DNA of 64,000 bases from Rhizobium sp. G21. Lineage in GTDB: Bacteria > Pseudomonadota > Alphaproteobacteria > Rhizobiales > Rhizobiaceae. The notes beneath the pieces are model-generated. The model was not told where the DNA came from, did no database searches, and saw only the letters and a list, made by a program, of their open reading frames with translations. The DNA lies in assembly GCF_014158035.1 (NCBI RefSeq), contig NZ_JACFXW010000001.1:744001-808000 (forward strand), in the 5' to 3' direction. The translations under genes and the position numbers were made by a program. Below, one piece after another: positions 18,193-31,513 of this stretch (the stretch's first letter is position 1; each line of letters starts with the position of its first letter).

Positions 18193-18447
18193 ATGATTGC
18201 AAGACAACCTCTGGACGAACACGGCATCGACAGGATCGCTGCTGCGCTGATCGAACGCCACCACCCTCTGCGTGTCATCCTTGCCGTCTGGTTGGCGGCG
18301 CGCGACCGCAGGCGGCAAAAACGCCTCCAGGCGGCCGATATCGGGCTCTTGAACCTGAGCAACCGGATGCGGCGCGACATGGGCTTGCCGGAAACGAGAG
18401 ACGATCCTCGCGGCATGCCGTTCGACGTCTTCAAAATCGACACGTGA
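18193..18447 (+). CDS. DUF1127-like small protein
   Basis: 84 residues. The second half, NLSNRMRRDMGLPETRDDPR, resembles the DUF1127 motif (L-S-D-R-x-L-R-D-I-G-L), which in alphaproteobacteria marks small basic proteins tied to RNA, phosphate or stress responses. The N-terminal half is arginine-rich. A strong hairpin follows the stop (18457-18487), supporting a real transcription unit. Confidence 0.55.
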   Translation: MIARQPLDEHGIDRIAAALIERHHPLRVILAVWLAARDRRRQKRLQAADIGLLNLSNRMRRDMGLPETRDDPRGMPFDVFKIDT

Positions 18448-18456
18448 TCGGCGATC

Positions 18457-18493
18457 ACGGCGCGCCCCCGCGACTCGGGCGCGCCGTATTTCT
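18457..18493 (+). terminator. terminator after the DUF1127-like gene
   Basis: Eleven-base perfect stem (ACGGCGCGCCC 18457-18467 with GGGCGCGCCGT 18477-18487) followed by ATTTCTT. It begins 10 bases after the stop codon. Confidence 0.7.
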
Positions 18494-18588
18494 TGTCCGA
18501 GACGGAACATTAACGGCGCTCGTGCTTTGATGCGTCTGCGCCAAAGCGACGGCGTCGTCGTGTGGGAGCGCCGGTCTCGGGGACAAGA

Positions 18589-19356
18589 ATGAACGATATG
18601 ACACACTGCGCCGCCTGCGCCAGCGGGGCCAAATTTCCGATCGCCATCACCATGGCCTTCCAACCGATCGTAGACACCGACACGGGCCGCGTCTTCGCTC
18701 ACGAAGCATTGGTGCGCGGCCAGAACGGCGAAGGCGCGGGCGTCGTCGTCCTGTCCAGCCTCAACGACGACAATCGATACGCGTTCGACCAGCTCTGCCG
18801 CGTCAAGGCGATCGATCTCGCCGCCGGCCTGAGCCTGGCGGAAACCGGCGCCATGCTGTCGATCAACTTCCTGCCGAACGCCGTCTACGAGCCATCGGCC
18901 TGCATCCGCCAGACGCTGGCCGCGGCAAAACGTGCGCATTTCCCGATCGAGAACATCATTTTCGAGTTCACCGAGGGCGAACGCGTCGACACGGCCCATC
19001 TCCTCAAGATCCTGCACGCCTATCGCGCCATGGGCTTCAAGACGGCGATCGACGATTTCGGCGCGGGTTTTGCAGGCCTCGGCCTTCTCGCAGAGTTCCA
19101 GCCTGACATCGTCAAACTCGACATGGACCTGATCCGCGGCATCGACAAGGACGGACCGCGGCGCAAGATCGTGTCGCATACGCTCGCCATGCTGCGCGAT
19201 CTCGGCGTCACCCCGGTGTGCGAGGGCGTGGAAACGATCGAGGAATATCGGGCGCTCGCCGATCTCGGCGTCACGCTGATGCAGGGATACCTGTTTTCCA
19301 AGCCTTCGCTCGCCGCCCTCTCCGCACCCGACCTGCCGCGCCGGCCTATGAACTGA
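18589..19356 (+). CDS. EAL-domain protein, probable c-di-GMP phosphodiesterase
   Basis: 255 residues from the ATG at 18589 (an upstream GTG at 18562 is possible). A single EAL domain fills the protein. All the usual catalytic and metal positions are visible: HEALVRG (Glu39), SINFLPN, FEFTEGE, AIDDFGAGFAGL, IVKLDMDL, CEGVET and LMQGYLF. It should therefore be able to hydrolyse c-di-GMP. There is no membrane segment. The N terminus carries an unusual HCAAC pair (Cys7, Cys10) that could bind metal or sense redox state; this is inference. A GGDEF-type cyclase gene lies about 2 kb downstream. Confidence 0.87.
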   Translation: MNDMTHCAACASGAKFPIAITMAFQPIVDTDTGRVFAHEALVRGQNGEGAGVVVLSSLNDDNRYAFDQLCRVKAIDLAAGLSLAETGAMLSINFLPNAVYEPSACIRQTLAAAKRAHFPIENIIFEFTEGERVDTAHLLKILHAYRAMGFKTAIDDFGAGFAGLGLLAEFQPDIVKLDMDLIRGIDKDGPRRKIVSHTLAMLRDLGVTPVCEGVETIEEYRALADLGVTLMQGYLFSKPSLAALSAPDLPRRPMN

Positions 19357-19454
19357 CGCGAGTTTCCCGCGCCGAATTGATCTTCGTCCTTGCCGCGGCC
19401 GGGTCGACCGAGGCACATTCCTCACAGGCGCTCGAACGCCTGGGGGTGGACAGC

Positions 19455-21115
19455 ATGCGGCCGGATGACGAGGTTTTCGCGCCCAAACTGTGGAGCGTGT
19501 ATCAGGAAGGCTACGGCTTCGATCGCCTTCGCGCCGACCTGATCGCGGGGCTGACGGTGGCGATCGTGGCCCTGCCGTTGTCGATGGCGATCGCCATCGC
19601 CTCGGGCGTCACGCCGGCGATGGGACTTTACACGGCGGTGGCCGGCGGCTTCCTCGTTTCCGCTTTCTCCGGCAGCCGCCACCAGATCGGCGGGCCGGCC
19701 GGCGCCTTCATCGTGCTCGTCGCCGCGACGTCCGCCCGCCACGGCGTCGACGGTCTCGTTCTCGCCACGGCGCTGTCCGGCCTCATGCTGATTGCCGCCG
19801 GATGGCTGAGGCTCGGCGGCTTCGTCAAATATATTCCTTATCCCGTCACCGTGGGCTTCACCGCCGGCATCGCGGTCATCATCTTCGCAAGTCAATTGAA
19901 GGACCTGTTCGGCCTGACGCTGGCCGGCGTCGAACCCGGCGGCGTCCTGGAGAAACTCGCGGCGCTGTACGGCGCGGCGGACAGCGTCAACATCGCCGCG
20001 GTGACGATTTCCCTCGGCGTGATCGTCGCGATCCTTCTGCTCAAGCGTCTGGCGCCGCGAGCCCCAACCTGTTGATCGCCGTAGCGCTGGCGACGCTCGC
20101 CGCCTACGGCCTCGATCTTCCCGTAGCCACCATCGGTTCGCGCTTCGGCGGCATTCCCGGCGGCCTGCCTGCGCCGGCCATTCCGCTCCTTTCGCTCGAG
20201 AAGCTGGTCGCCGTCCTGCCGGACGCCGCGTCGTTTGCGCTTCTCGGCGCGATCGAATCGCTGTTGTCCGCCGTGGTCGCCGACGGCATGACGGGACGGC
20301 GGCACCGATCCAATATCGAACTCGTCGGCCAGGGCGTGGCCAATGTCGGCTCGGCCCTGTTCGGCGGCTTCTGCGTCACCGGCACGATCGCCCGCACCGC
20401 GACCAATGTTCGCGCCGGCGCGAAAAGCCCCGTGGCGGGCATGGCGCATGCGCTCTTCCTTCTCGCCTTCATGGCCTTGCTGGCGCCGGTCGCCGCCTAT
20501 ATCCCGCTCGCGGCGCTGGCCGGCGTGCTGACGTCCGTGGCCTGGAACATGATCGAGAAGCCGGCCGTTGCCGCCCTTCTACGATCTTCGCGCGGCGATG
20601 CGCTGGTGTTGTCGGCGACATTCCTCATCGTGGTGTTTCGCGACCTCACCGAAGGCATATTGGCGGGCTTCCTCATCGGCTCGGTTCTGTTCATAGACCG
20701 GATGAGCAAGGAGGTGCGTGTGAGGGCCGCCGCGCCGGAACCTGCAACGCCGTCCGAGCTCGACGACGCCGTCATGCCCGACGATCCCGATATCGTCGTC
20801 TATCGGCTGGAAGGCGCATTCTTCTTCGGCGCCGCCGCATCCATGGGCGCGGTCCTCGACCGGATCTCCGACAGCGCCCAGATCTTCATTCTCGACGTCA
20901 GCCGCGCCGCATATATCGACTCCACCGCCGCCAATGTCGTGGAAGGCATGGCGCGCAAGGCGCGCCAACGCGGCGTGACGGTGATCATCGCGGGAGCATC
21001 GCCCGACATGGACGCCATCTTGCGCGTCCACCATGCGGGACCGCCGCTGACGGTGTTCGCGCCGTCGATCGAACGCGCACTCGAACAGGCGGCGGCGCTC
21101 AGAAGCGCGCGCTGA
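19455..21115 (+). CDS. SulP family anion transporter with STAS domain, reading frame broken once
   Basis: Inner-membrane SLC26/SulP transporter of about 553 residues when repaired. The N-terminal part has the family stretch ADLIAGLTVAIVALPLSMAI and many membrane segments. The C-terminal STAS domain spans roughly VVYRLEGAFFFGAAASM to TVIIAGASPDMD. The frame breaks in a C run at 20062-20065: one more C restores APNLLIAVALATL across the junction. The ATG at 19455 is preceded by GGGGGTGG. Substrates of the family include sulfate, bicarbonate and dicarboxylates; none can be chosen here. Confidence 0.85.
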
Positions 21116-21121
21116 CTGAGG

Positions 21122-22386
21122 TCAGGCGCGGTCGCGCGCCATTTTTGTGCGGACCGACACACGGCTCACCCGCTTGGTGCGGAGGCTGACGCGCGTTTCG
21201 CCGCCGTCTTTCTCCAGCACGGTGCGCAATTGCATCGCCTGCGAAAACACCGACACTTTGTTGCGGCCCTGTTCCTTGCTGACATAGAGCGCGTGGTCCG
21301 CGCCCGCGAGCAGGTGGTCGAACAGGCGCCCGGCCACGTCGATGGAGGCCATGCCGATGCTGGTGGTCACTTTAAGGCCATTGCCGTTGAAATGCGTGGT
21401 GGCCTGTTCCACCGACATGCGCAGGCTTTCGAGAAAAGCTTCGGCCCGCTCCTCGTCCACATCAGGCATCAACAGCGCGAATTCCTCGCCGCCCATGCGG
21501 CCCAACAACATGCCGTCCTCCAGCCGCTTGCCGACATGGCTGCCGAAGGCGCGCAGCACCGCATCGCCGGCGAGATGACCATAGGTGTCGTTGACCTTCT
21601 TGAAATAATCGAGATCCAGCACCGCCAGCGCGGCGTGCTTCGGTTTTGCGGCCAGGATGGCGGTCGAACGTTCGACGAAATGCCGGCGGGTGGCGGCGCC
21701 GGTAAGGCCATCGATCTCGGCCGCCAGGCGATACCGGCGTTCGATCGCTCGCGCACCAGCAGCACGAAGATGAAGGTGCTGAACGCAGCCTGCACGAAGG
21801 ATTCGAGCATCATCAACGAGAACCAGGTGCCGACGGACGGGTTTATCGCGCCCTCGACCGGGTAGATGGAGCACAACACCACACGCGCCATGAAGGTGCA
21901 GAAATGCGCGGTGTAGATGAGATAGGTGAAGCGCGCCGACGGCAGCCGCTCGGACTGGTAGATCCGATAGGCGAAGCGGGCGCTGAGCGCGGCGTAGACG
22001 GCGCCGATCAGCGACAGGAAAATGGCTCGGGAATTGAAGTCGCGGCGGAATTCCTCGGACATCGCGCATGTGACGATCCATATGGCTGCGCCGAGCGGAA
22101 CGAGCAAAGGTGGAATGCGCGTGCCGAGAAAGGTGCCGAAACCCAGCCAGACGAAGCCATAACCGAGCAGGATGGCGGCATTGCCGAACACGATGGAGAT
22201 CCAGAACGTGTTTTCCTCGGCGCGAAACATCAACAGGAGGCAGCCGATGCAGACGCACCACATGGCGACGCACCACCATCGGAGCGCCGTCTCGCGCTTC
22301 TCGTAATAAAGCGCATAGCTGAGGATGATCGATACGGACATGGTCATCAGACCCGTGCACAGCATCATGGTGGGCAGGTTAAACAA
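21122..22386 (-). CDS. membrane diguanylate cyclase (GGDEF), reading frame broken once
   Basis: About 421 residues when repaired. The N-terminal half (from MFNLPTMMLCTGLMTMSVSI) has 6-7 membrane segments. The C-terminal half is a GGDEF domain with LDLDYFKKVNDTYGHLAGD and the active-site loop GRMGGEEFALL. A canonical RxxD inhibitory site is not at the expected spacing before GGEEF. The frame breaks near 21750: VRERAIERRYRLAAEIDGLTG is restored by adding one base. It is convergent with the SulP gene (gap of 6 bases). It should synthesise c-di-GMP and complements the EAL gene nearby. Confidence 0.85.
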
Positions 22387-22473
22387 GGCGAAGCCTCTTC
22401 GGGTGTTGGCTGCCTCCAGCTAGATCCAAAAGCCTTAAAAATCGGGGAATTTTCCGCTGCGCCGCAAAAGCAA

Positions 22474-22500
22474 TGGGGCCGATGGATCACATCGGCCCCA
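22474..22500 (-). terminator. terminator of alaS
   Basis: Stem of TGGGGCCGATG (22474-22484) with the matching arm ending at 22500 and a short loop, followed on the minus strand by TTGCTTTTG. It begins 26 bases past the alaS stop. Confidence 0.65.
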
Positions 22501-22525
22501 CAAAACAAGCGTGATGGTTAATCAA

Positions 22526-25180
<2,655 letters not shown>

Positions 25181-25260
25181 TTTATGCCCTTTGCGCTTGT
25201 ATGCCCGGTGTTGCCGGCCGTTTTTTGGTCATCGGCTTTTATCGCCCGCTCCTGCTCATG

Positions 25261-25303
25261 TCCAGAAAAACAAACCGGCGCCGGGAGATGTCCCGGCGCC
25301 GGT
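25261..25303 (-). terminator. rho-independent terminator of recA
   Basis: Thirteen-base perfect stem (25274-25286 with 25291-25303) around a GATG loop, followed on the minus strand by TTGTTTTTCTGG. It starts 25 bases past the recA stop. Confidence 0.85.
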
Positions 25304-25327
25304 CGAAGAATTGAAATTCCTGAAAGA

Positions 25328-26415
25328 TCAGGCTTCCAGCGCGTCGTCGCTCTCGCCCGGCTCCGGCCCGCCATTCTCGAGGAAGCGGTCGGCGATCAGG
25401 CCGGCGTTCTGGCGCAGCGACAGTTCGATCTCGCGGGCGAGATCCGGATTGTCGCGCAGGAACGACTTGGCGTTTTCACGGCCCTGGCCGAGACGCTGGC
25501 TGTTGTAGGAGAACCAGGCGCCCGACTTTTCGACGATGCCGGCCTTGACGCCGAGATCGACCAGTTCGCCGGTCTTGGAGACGCCTTCGCCATACATGAT
25601 GTCGAACTCGACCTGCTTGAAAGGCGGCGCCATCTTGTTCTTGACCACCTTGACGCGGGTCTGGTTGCCGACCACTTCGTCGCGCTCCTTGACCGAGCCG
25701 ATGCGGCGGATGTCGAGACGAACCGAGGCGTAGAATTTCAGCGCATTGCCGCCGGTGGTGGTTTCGGGCGAACCGAACATGACGCCGATCTTCATGCGGA
25801 TCTGGTTGATGAAGATGACCATGCAGTTGGAGCGCGAGATCGAGGCGGTCAGCTTGCGCAGCGCCTGGCTCATCAAGCGGGCTTGAGACCCGGCAGGCTG
25901 TCGCCCATTTCACCTTCGATTTCGGCGCGCGGCGTCAGCGCCGCGACGGAGTCGACCACGAGCACGTCGATCGCGCCGGAGCGCACCAGCGTGTCGGTGA
26001 TTTCCAACGCCTGCTCGCCGGTGTCGGGCTGCGAGATCAAGAGGTTTTCGAGATCGACGCCGAGCTTGCGGGCATAGACGGGATCGAGCGCGTGTTCGGC
26101 GTCGACGAAGGCGCAGATGCCGCCCTTCTTCTGCGCTTCGGCGATGGTCTGCAGCGCCAGCGTCGTCTTACCGGAGCTTTCCGGGCCGTAGATTTCGACG
26201 ATGCGGCCCTTGGGCAGACCACCGATGCCGAGCGCGATATCGAGGCTCAAGGAGCCGGTCGAAACGGTTTCGATCTCGACGACATTCTCGTTCGAGCCCA
26301 GGCGCATGATCGAACCCTTGCCGAAGGACCGTTCGATCTGGGACAGGGCCGCGTCCAGTGCCTTGCTTTTATCCACTGATTTTTCCTCTACGAGTCGCAA
26401 TGTGTTCTGGGCCAT
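25328..26415 (-). CDS. recA: recombinase RecA, reading frame broken once
   Basis: DNA-strand exchange ATPase and SOS co-protease, about 362 residues when repaired. The N-terminal part starts [20 protein letters not shown] and has Walker A GPESSGKT at residues 77-84. The C-terminal part has [34 protein letters not shown] and the acidic tail. The break is near 25888: adding one base after GGTCT restores [17 protein letters not shown], the conserved sequence. The ATG at 26415 is chosen for the standard N terminus. Possible SOS-box-like sites lie upstream. A real loss of RecA is unlikely. Confidence 0.93.
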
Positions 26416-26530
26416 GTCATCCACCTTTAGGTTATCCGGGCTGGCGAAGCAATGCAGTCTATGTACTTGCTTTGTTCTCTTGTTGCAAGATAACGCCAAT
26501 CAATTGAAGCGAAATAGTTTTCTCCGCCAT

Positions 26531-26545
26531 GTTCCTTTTTTGTTT
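26531..26545. promoter_or_regulatory. candidate LexA (SOS) site upstream of recA
   Basis: GTTC-N7-GTTT (26531-26545) matches the alphaproteobacterial SOS consensus GTTC-N7-GTTC at seven of eight fixed positions. It lies 116 bases before the recA start, in the divergent recA-psuK region. A second, weaker half-site is GTTC in TTGTTCTCTTGTTGC near 26473. Confidence 0.35.
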
Positions 26546-26638
26546 TCGCGGGTGTTTTCAAGAGGTTCCGTCTCAGGCCGCGCTTGCGGCGGACCGCGCC
26601 TCCCGGCTAAGATGATTCGAAAATCGGGGTACTCTGGA

Positions 26639-27580
26639 ATGACCGCAATTCTGGCGCTGGGCGGTGCCCATATCGATCGACGGGGCCGCATTTCCGGCGA
26701 GACGGCGCCCGGCGCCTCCAATCCCGGCTCGTGGCGGCAGGAGGCCGGCGGCGGCGTGTTCAACGCGGCGCGCAACCTGTCGCGGCTCGGCCATCACGTG
26801 ACGCTGATCTCGCCGCGCGGCGGCGACGCCGAGGGCGAAGCCGTGGCGATCGCGGCGGAGGCGGCCGGCGTCGTCGACCGGCCCTTCACCTTCCTCGATC
26901 GCCGAACGCCCAGCTACACCGCCATTCTGGAGCGCGACGGCAATCTGGTGATCGCGCTCGCGGACATGGAGCTCTACAGGCTGTTTCCGCCTCGCCGGCT
27001 GTCGGTGCGCGCGGTGCGCGACGCGTTCGACGCCACCGACGCCGTCCTCACCGACGCCAACCTGCCGGAAGATACGCTTGCGGTGATCGCCGCCATGGGT
27101 CGACGGCTCGGCAAGACGGTGGCGGCGATCGGCATTTCGCCCGCCAAGATCGTTCGCTTCGGCGAGGCGCTGACCAACCTCGATTTCCTGTTCATGAACG
27201 AGGCGGAAGCCAAAGCGCTGTCCGGCCGGGAGATCGATGATTTCAGGCGCTGGCCCGATGTGATGACCGGGCTCGGCCTCCGGGGCGGCGCCATCACCCG
27301 CGGCGGCCGCGAAGCCGTGGCCTGGATGGGCGGGGAAAGCGCTTGCCTCGCTCCGCCGGCGCTGGCCTCGATCGGCGACGTCACCGGCGCAGGCGACGGC
27401 TTCGCCGCCGGATTTCTCGACGCGGCGCTCTCCGGCGCATCGCTGGACGCCTGCCTGAAATCGGCCACCGCCACGGCGCGCATCGCGCTCGAAAGCGAGA
27501 TGGCGGCGTCGGAGGCGCTCAGCCGTTCGCTGCTCGCCTCCACCCTCGCCCTTGTGCCGGAAGCGGAAATATTGTTGTAA
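26639..27580 (+). CDS. psuK: pseudouridine kinase (PfkB family)
   Basis: Predicted carbohydrate kinase of 313 residues that phosphorylates pseudouridine, the first step in its breakdown. The N-terminal glycine motif is GGGVFNAARNLSRLGHHV, and the C-terminal PfkB signature is DVTGAGDGFAAGF with the catalytic aspartate. The assignment to pseudouridine, not ribose or adenosine, rests on the psuG gene 30 bases downstream. An ATG at 26612 is an alternative start. It is divergent from recA. Confidence 0.85.
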   Translation: MTAILALGGAHIDRRGRISGETAPGASNPGSWRQEAGGGVFNAARNLSRLGHHVTLISPRGGDAEGEAVAIAAEAAGVVDRPFTFLDRRTPSYTAILERDGNLVIALADMELYRLFPPRRLSVRAVRDAFDATDAVLTDANLPEDTLAVIAAMGRRLGKTVAAIGISPAKIVRFGEALTNLDFLFMNEAEAKALSGREIDDFRRWPDVMTGLGLRGGAITRGGREAVAWMGGESACLAPPALASIGDVTGAGDGFAAGFLDAALSGASLDACLKSATATARIALESEMAASEALSRSLLASTLALVPEAEILL

Positions 27581-27610
27581 GCCTCTTTTAGAAACCAGTC
27601 AGGAACGCCC

Positions 27611-28530
<920 letters not shown>

Positions 28531-28682
28531 TCGGCGCGTCCCGTATAGCAGCCGCGTCGATCACGCGGCTGCGCATCGCCCGCCAACCGCTCATCGACCA
28601 ATCAGAAAAATTGAAGCTTTGTTGACGGTTCGCTGAAGTTTATGTACGGATAAAGAACATTCAGCGAACAAGTGGAGCTCGC

Positions 28683-29114
28683 ATGTCTCTCGACCGCCGA
28701 ATATCCCTGATCACCCTGGGCGTCGAAGACGTGGCGCGCTCCACCGCTTTTTATGAGAGGCTCGGCTGGAGCAAATCCGGCGCCAGCCAGGACGCCATCA
28801 CCTTCATCCAGCTCAAGGGCGTGACCCTGGCGCTTTTTTCGCGGCAGTCGCTGGCCGAAGACGCCCATGTCGACAATACGGCGCGTGGATTTTCGGGCGT
28901 CACCCTCGCGCACAACGTCACCAGCGAGCGCGGCGTCGACGCCGTCTACAAATTCGCTTTATCCTGCGGCGCGACTGCGGTGAAAGAGCCCGAGAAAGTG
29001 TTCTGGGGCGGCTATTCCGGTTATTTCGCCGATCCCGACGGGCATCTCTGGGAAGTTGCCTACAATCCCTTCGTCACGATGGACGCCGAGGGACACCTGA
29101 TCCTCGACGCCTGA
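28683..29114 (+). CDS. VOC (glyoxalase/bleomycin-resistance fold) family protein
   Basis: 143 residues with the vicinal-oxygen-chelate pattern: ISLITLGVEDVARSTAFYER at the N terminus, a beta-alpha-beta repeat, and GYFADPDGHLWEVAYNPF near the end, which carries the typical C-terminal metal-ligand region. Substrate is unknown; relatives include glyoxalases, dioxygenases and antibiotic-binding proteins. It stands alone between psuG and a convergent small gene. Confidence 0.85.
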   Translation: MSLDRRISLITLGVEDVARSTAFYERLGWSKSGASQDAITFIQLKGVTLALFSRQSLAEDAHVDNTARGFSGVTLAHNVTSERGVDAVYKFALSCGATAVKEPEKVFWGGYSGYFADPDGHLWEVAYNPFVTMDAEGHLILDA

Positions 29115-29124
29115 GCTTTCTCCG

Positions 29125-29442
29125 TCAGAAGCAGAAGGGTTCGCCCGGGTCACAATCGGACGGCACGCAGTGGCGCATGCGGCAGCTGTCGGTGTCCGCC
29201 GCCGGGATGCTCATGGTCTCGACCATCTGGCGGTTGCCGCAAGACGAAACGGAGCTGATATAGCGGTCGTAGAGCGTGAGGCCGGGCTTGTTTCGCGAGG
29301 GATAGCGAATGATCGCCACGCCGTTGTCCTCGACGATCCGACGCAGACTTTCACAGCTGTGCTTCAGGGCGTTGACCCGCACCGGATCGGCGAGCGTCGC
29401 AGTCGGCAAAAGCAGGAGAGCGGCGAGAATTGTTGCGCGCAT
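29125..29442 (-). CDS. small secreted cysteine-rich protein
   Basis: 105 residues from the ATG at 29442. The signal peptide MRATILAALLLLPTATLA is followed by a mature part of about 87 residues with several cysteines, three of which cluster near the end (CRMRHCVPSDCDPGEPFC). This suggests disulfides in the periplasm. GGAGAAAAG precedes the start. The family is not recognised; it resembles short rhizobial secreted proteins of unknown role. Confidence 0.6.
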   Translation of the reverse strand: MRATILAALLLLPTATLADPVRVNALKHSCESLRRIVEDNGVAIIRYPSRNKPGLTLYDRYISSVSSCGNRQMVETMSIPAADTDSCRMRHCVPSDCDPGEPFCF

Positions 29443-29506
29443 GGTCTTTTCTCCTTCAGCCACGGTTCCTATGTCCTGATGACGTGATGCTTCAGGAGGA
29501 ACGCGC

Positions 29507-29935
29507 ATGAACCATGATTCTTACGATCCGAAAACCATCCGGGATCTGCTTGGTTCCGTGAAGACCATCGCGGTGGTCGGCGCTTCGGCCAATCCCGCGC
29601 GGCCGAGCTTCGGCGTCATGCGGTTTCTCATCGACAAGGGCTACAAGGTCATACCGGTCAATCCCGGCCACGCGGGCGGAGAGATTCTCGGGCAGACGGT
29701 CTACGCCCGGCTCTCCGAGATACCGAACGCGATCGATATGGTCGACGTGTTCCGCGCCGCCGACCAACTGTCGGGCGTGATCGACGAGGCGCTCGCGCTC
29801 GCCCCCAGGCCCAAGGCCATTTGGGGCCAGTTGTCCGTGCGCGACGACAAGGCGGCGGAAAAGGCGGAGGCCGCAGGCGTCACGGTGATCATGGACCGGT
29901 GCCCCGCGATCGAGTATCCGCGTCTCTTCGGCTGA
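29507..29935 (+). CDS. CoA-binding domain protein (YccU type)
   Basis: 142 residues with a Rossmann-like CoA-binding fold: TIAVVGASANPARPSFGVMR (about 19-38), GYKVIPVNPGHAG and ANAGVTVIMDRCPAIE-like end (here AAGVTVIMDRCPAIEY). Small stand-alone members like E. coli YccU bind CoA, but their role is not established. AGGAGGAACGCGC lies before the ATG. It is divergent from the secreted-protein gene. Confidence 0.88.
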   Translation: MNHDSYDPKTIRDLLGSVKTIAVVGASANPARPSFGVMRFLIDKGYKVIPVNPGHAGGEILGQTVYARLSEIPNAIDMVDVFRAADQLSGVIDEALALAPRPKAIWGQLSVRDDKAAEKAEAAGVTVIMDRCPAIEYPRLFG

Positions 29936-29962
29936 CGGCGGCCGCTTCTCGTTTCTCTCGGG

Positions 29963-30385
29963 TTATTCCGACAACATCATCGGCTGCGCCCGAAGCGCAT
30001 TCATCACGTCGGCGTTTTCGCAATAGTCGCGATAATGTTCGGAGATGGAACCGTCGGAGAGATGCGACCGGCAATCGCCCTTGACGCTGCACCGGGCGCA
30101 GGCCACCTGCATGTCGCGAAAATTGCGCGGGTTGAATTCCCTGACGGCGTCCGGATCGATATTCAGCGCCTTCATCAGCGCCAGCATTTCGTCCGAACCA
30201 TGCGGCCCGGCCTTGATGACGTCGACCAGTTGCAGCGTGGTCATGCCGCAGTCGCTGGCGACGTCTTCGAGATCCTGGTAGCTCAGCCGCGCGATCTCGT
30301 CGAGTTCGGCCGAGATCTGCATGCGGTCGCGCCACCAGGTCGAGACCGTGTCGATAACCGAATGCGCGGCGAGTGGCATGTTCAT
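29963..30385 (-). CDS. DUF6455-like cysteine protein
   Basis: 140 residues from the ATG at 30385; GGGGGAC lies about 4 bases before it. The C-terminal half holds a cysteine cluster, VACARCSVKGDCRSHL, and then DYCENADVMNAL, arranged as in DUF6455 proteins of alphaproteobacteria. The N-terminal half has MQISAELDEIARLSYQDLED, typical of the same group and reminiscent of DUF1127 segments. A metal or Fe-S site is possible but unproved. Confidence 0.6.
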   Translation of the reverse strand: MNMPLAAHSVIDTVSTWWRDRMQISAELDEIARLSYQDLEDVASDCGMTTLQLVDVIKAGPHGSDEMLALMKALNIDPDAVREFNPRNFRDMQVACARCSVKGDCRSHLSDGSISEHYRDYCENADVMNALRAQPMMLSE

Positions 30386-30474
30386 GGCGTCCCCCAAAGA
30401 CAAGAATGCAATGGGGGACATTCTCCATCCGATTGCGGGACGGCGCATTGACATCGGTCAAGCCGCCGGACGCC

Positions 30475-31472
30475 TCAGCTTCGCTGGTAGAGTTCCTGCA
30501 TGATGATGCGCTGGCTGATCGCCGCATCCTGCCGCGCAATCGCCTCGGCCAGGCCGGCATGCGTGCTCAGGCGCTCGGCGATATCGAACATCATATTGGC
30601 GGCGAGAATATTGGTCCGGCATTCCTCGACGGGATCGAGCCCGCCGTGATCGGGGAACGTGTCGAAATAGATGGCCTTGTCATAACCGCTGCGCGACAGT
30701 TCGACCAGAAGTTCGATCGTCTGCACCGGATGCACTGTGCCCGATCATCAGGCCGTCGTCGCGCTTGCCGTAACCATCGTTCAAATGCACGCCGAGGATA
30801 CGCGAGTGTCGAGCCGCGAGGCTCGCCGCATGCGCCGGCATTTCGTCTGCGAACAGCACATGGGCGAAATCCAGCGTGACGCCGAGATTGGCCGCGCCGG
30901 CTTCGCGGATCGCAAGCAGGGTCGTGCCGATATCGGGCATCAGCGCATAGGAGCGCGGCTCGTTTGGTTTATATTCGATGGCGATGTCGCACGCCGCGTC
31001 ATGGCCGCAGACCTCGTCGAGCGCCGCGATCGTGTCGTCCCACATCCGCCTGTAGTCGCCCTGGAAGGAATAGTCGAAGCCGTCCTGGCCCATCCACAGC
31101 GTCATCAGGCCGCCGCCCATTTCGCGCACCGCGTCGATGCCGCGTTTGGTGAGGTCGATGGCGGCGCGGCGAATGGTTTCATCCGGATGGGTGAAGGCGC
31201 CGAGCTTGAAGCCGGGATCGGTATAATACCGCATGGCGCCGCCGTTCAGGGCCATGCCGAGATCGTCCATGCGCGCCTTGAGTTCGGAGGCCGGGACATC
31301 GACGAAGTGATCGGGATAGTTGAGATCGGCGGCGTTCAGCCCGTCGACGGTGGCGGCGCGCTTCGATGAGGTCGAGCGTTGTGATGCGGTTCTTCCCCGG
31401 CCAATAGCGCGCAGCGTCCATCTTGAAGGCGTTGAGCCGCGCGGCGTAATGTCTGGTTTTCGTGTCGGGCAT
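30475..31472 (-). CDS. TIM-barrel sugar isomerase/epimerase-like protein, reading frame broken twice
   Basis: About 331 residues when repaired, a xylose-isomerase-like TIM barrel. In order: MPDTKTRHYAARLNAFKMDA, then GGGLMTLWMGQDGFDY, DIAIEYKPNEPRSYAL, GVTLDFAHVLFADEMPAH, GVHLNDGYGKRDDGLMIG and finally VQTIELLVELSRSGYDKAIY. The metal ligands (Glu, Asp, His, Glu/Asp) fit the family. Two one-base insertions, near 31365 (LIE to RAATVDGLN) and near 30745 (LMIG to TVHPVQ), explain the three frames. Related proteins act as L-rhamnose isomerases or inositol-pathway enzymes; the substrate is uncertain. Confidence 0.8.
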
Positions 31473-31513
31473 GTCCCCTCCCCGGGCGCCGCCGCCGTCG
31501 ATGCGTAACGCTG

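Noticed and set aside
25870-25900. Programmed frameshift or intein in recA
   Set aside because: One missing base fully restores the standard protein, no slippery sequence or extra domain is present, and many other genes show the same fault.
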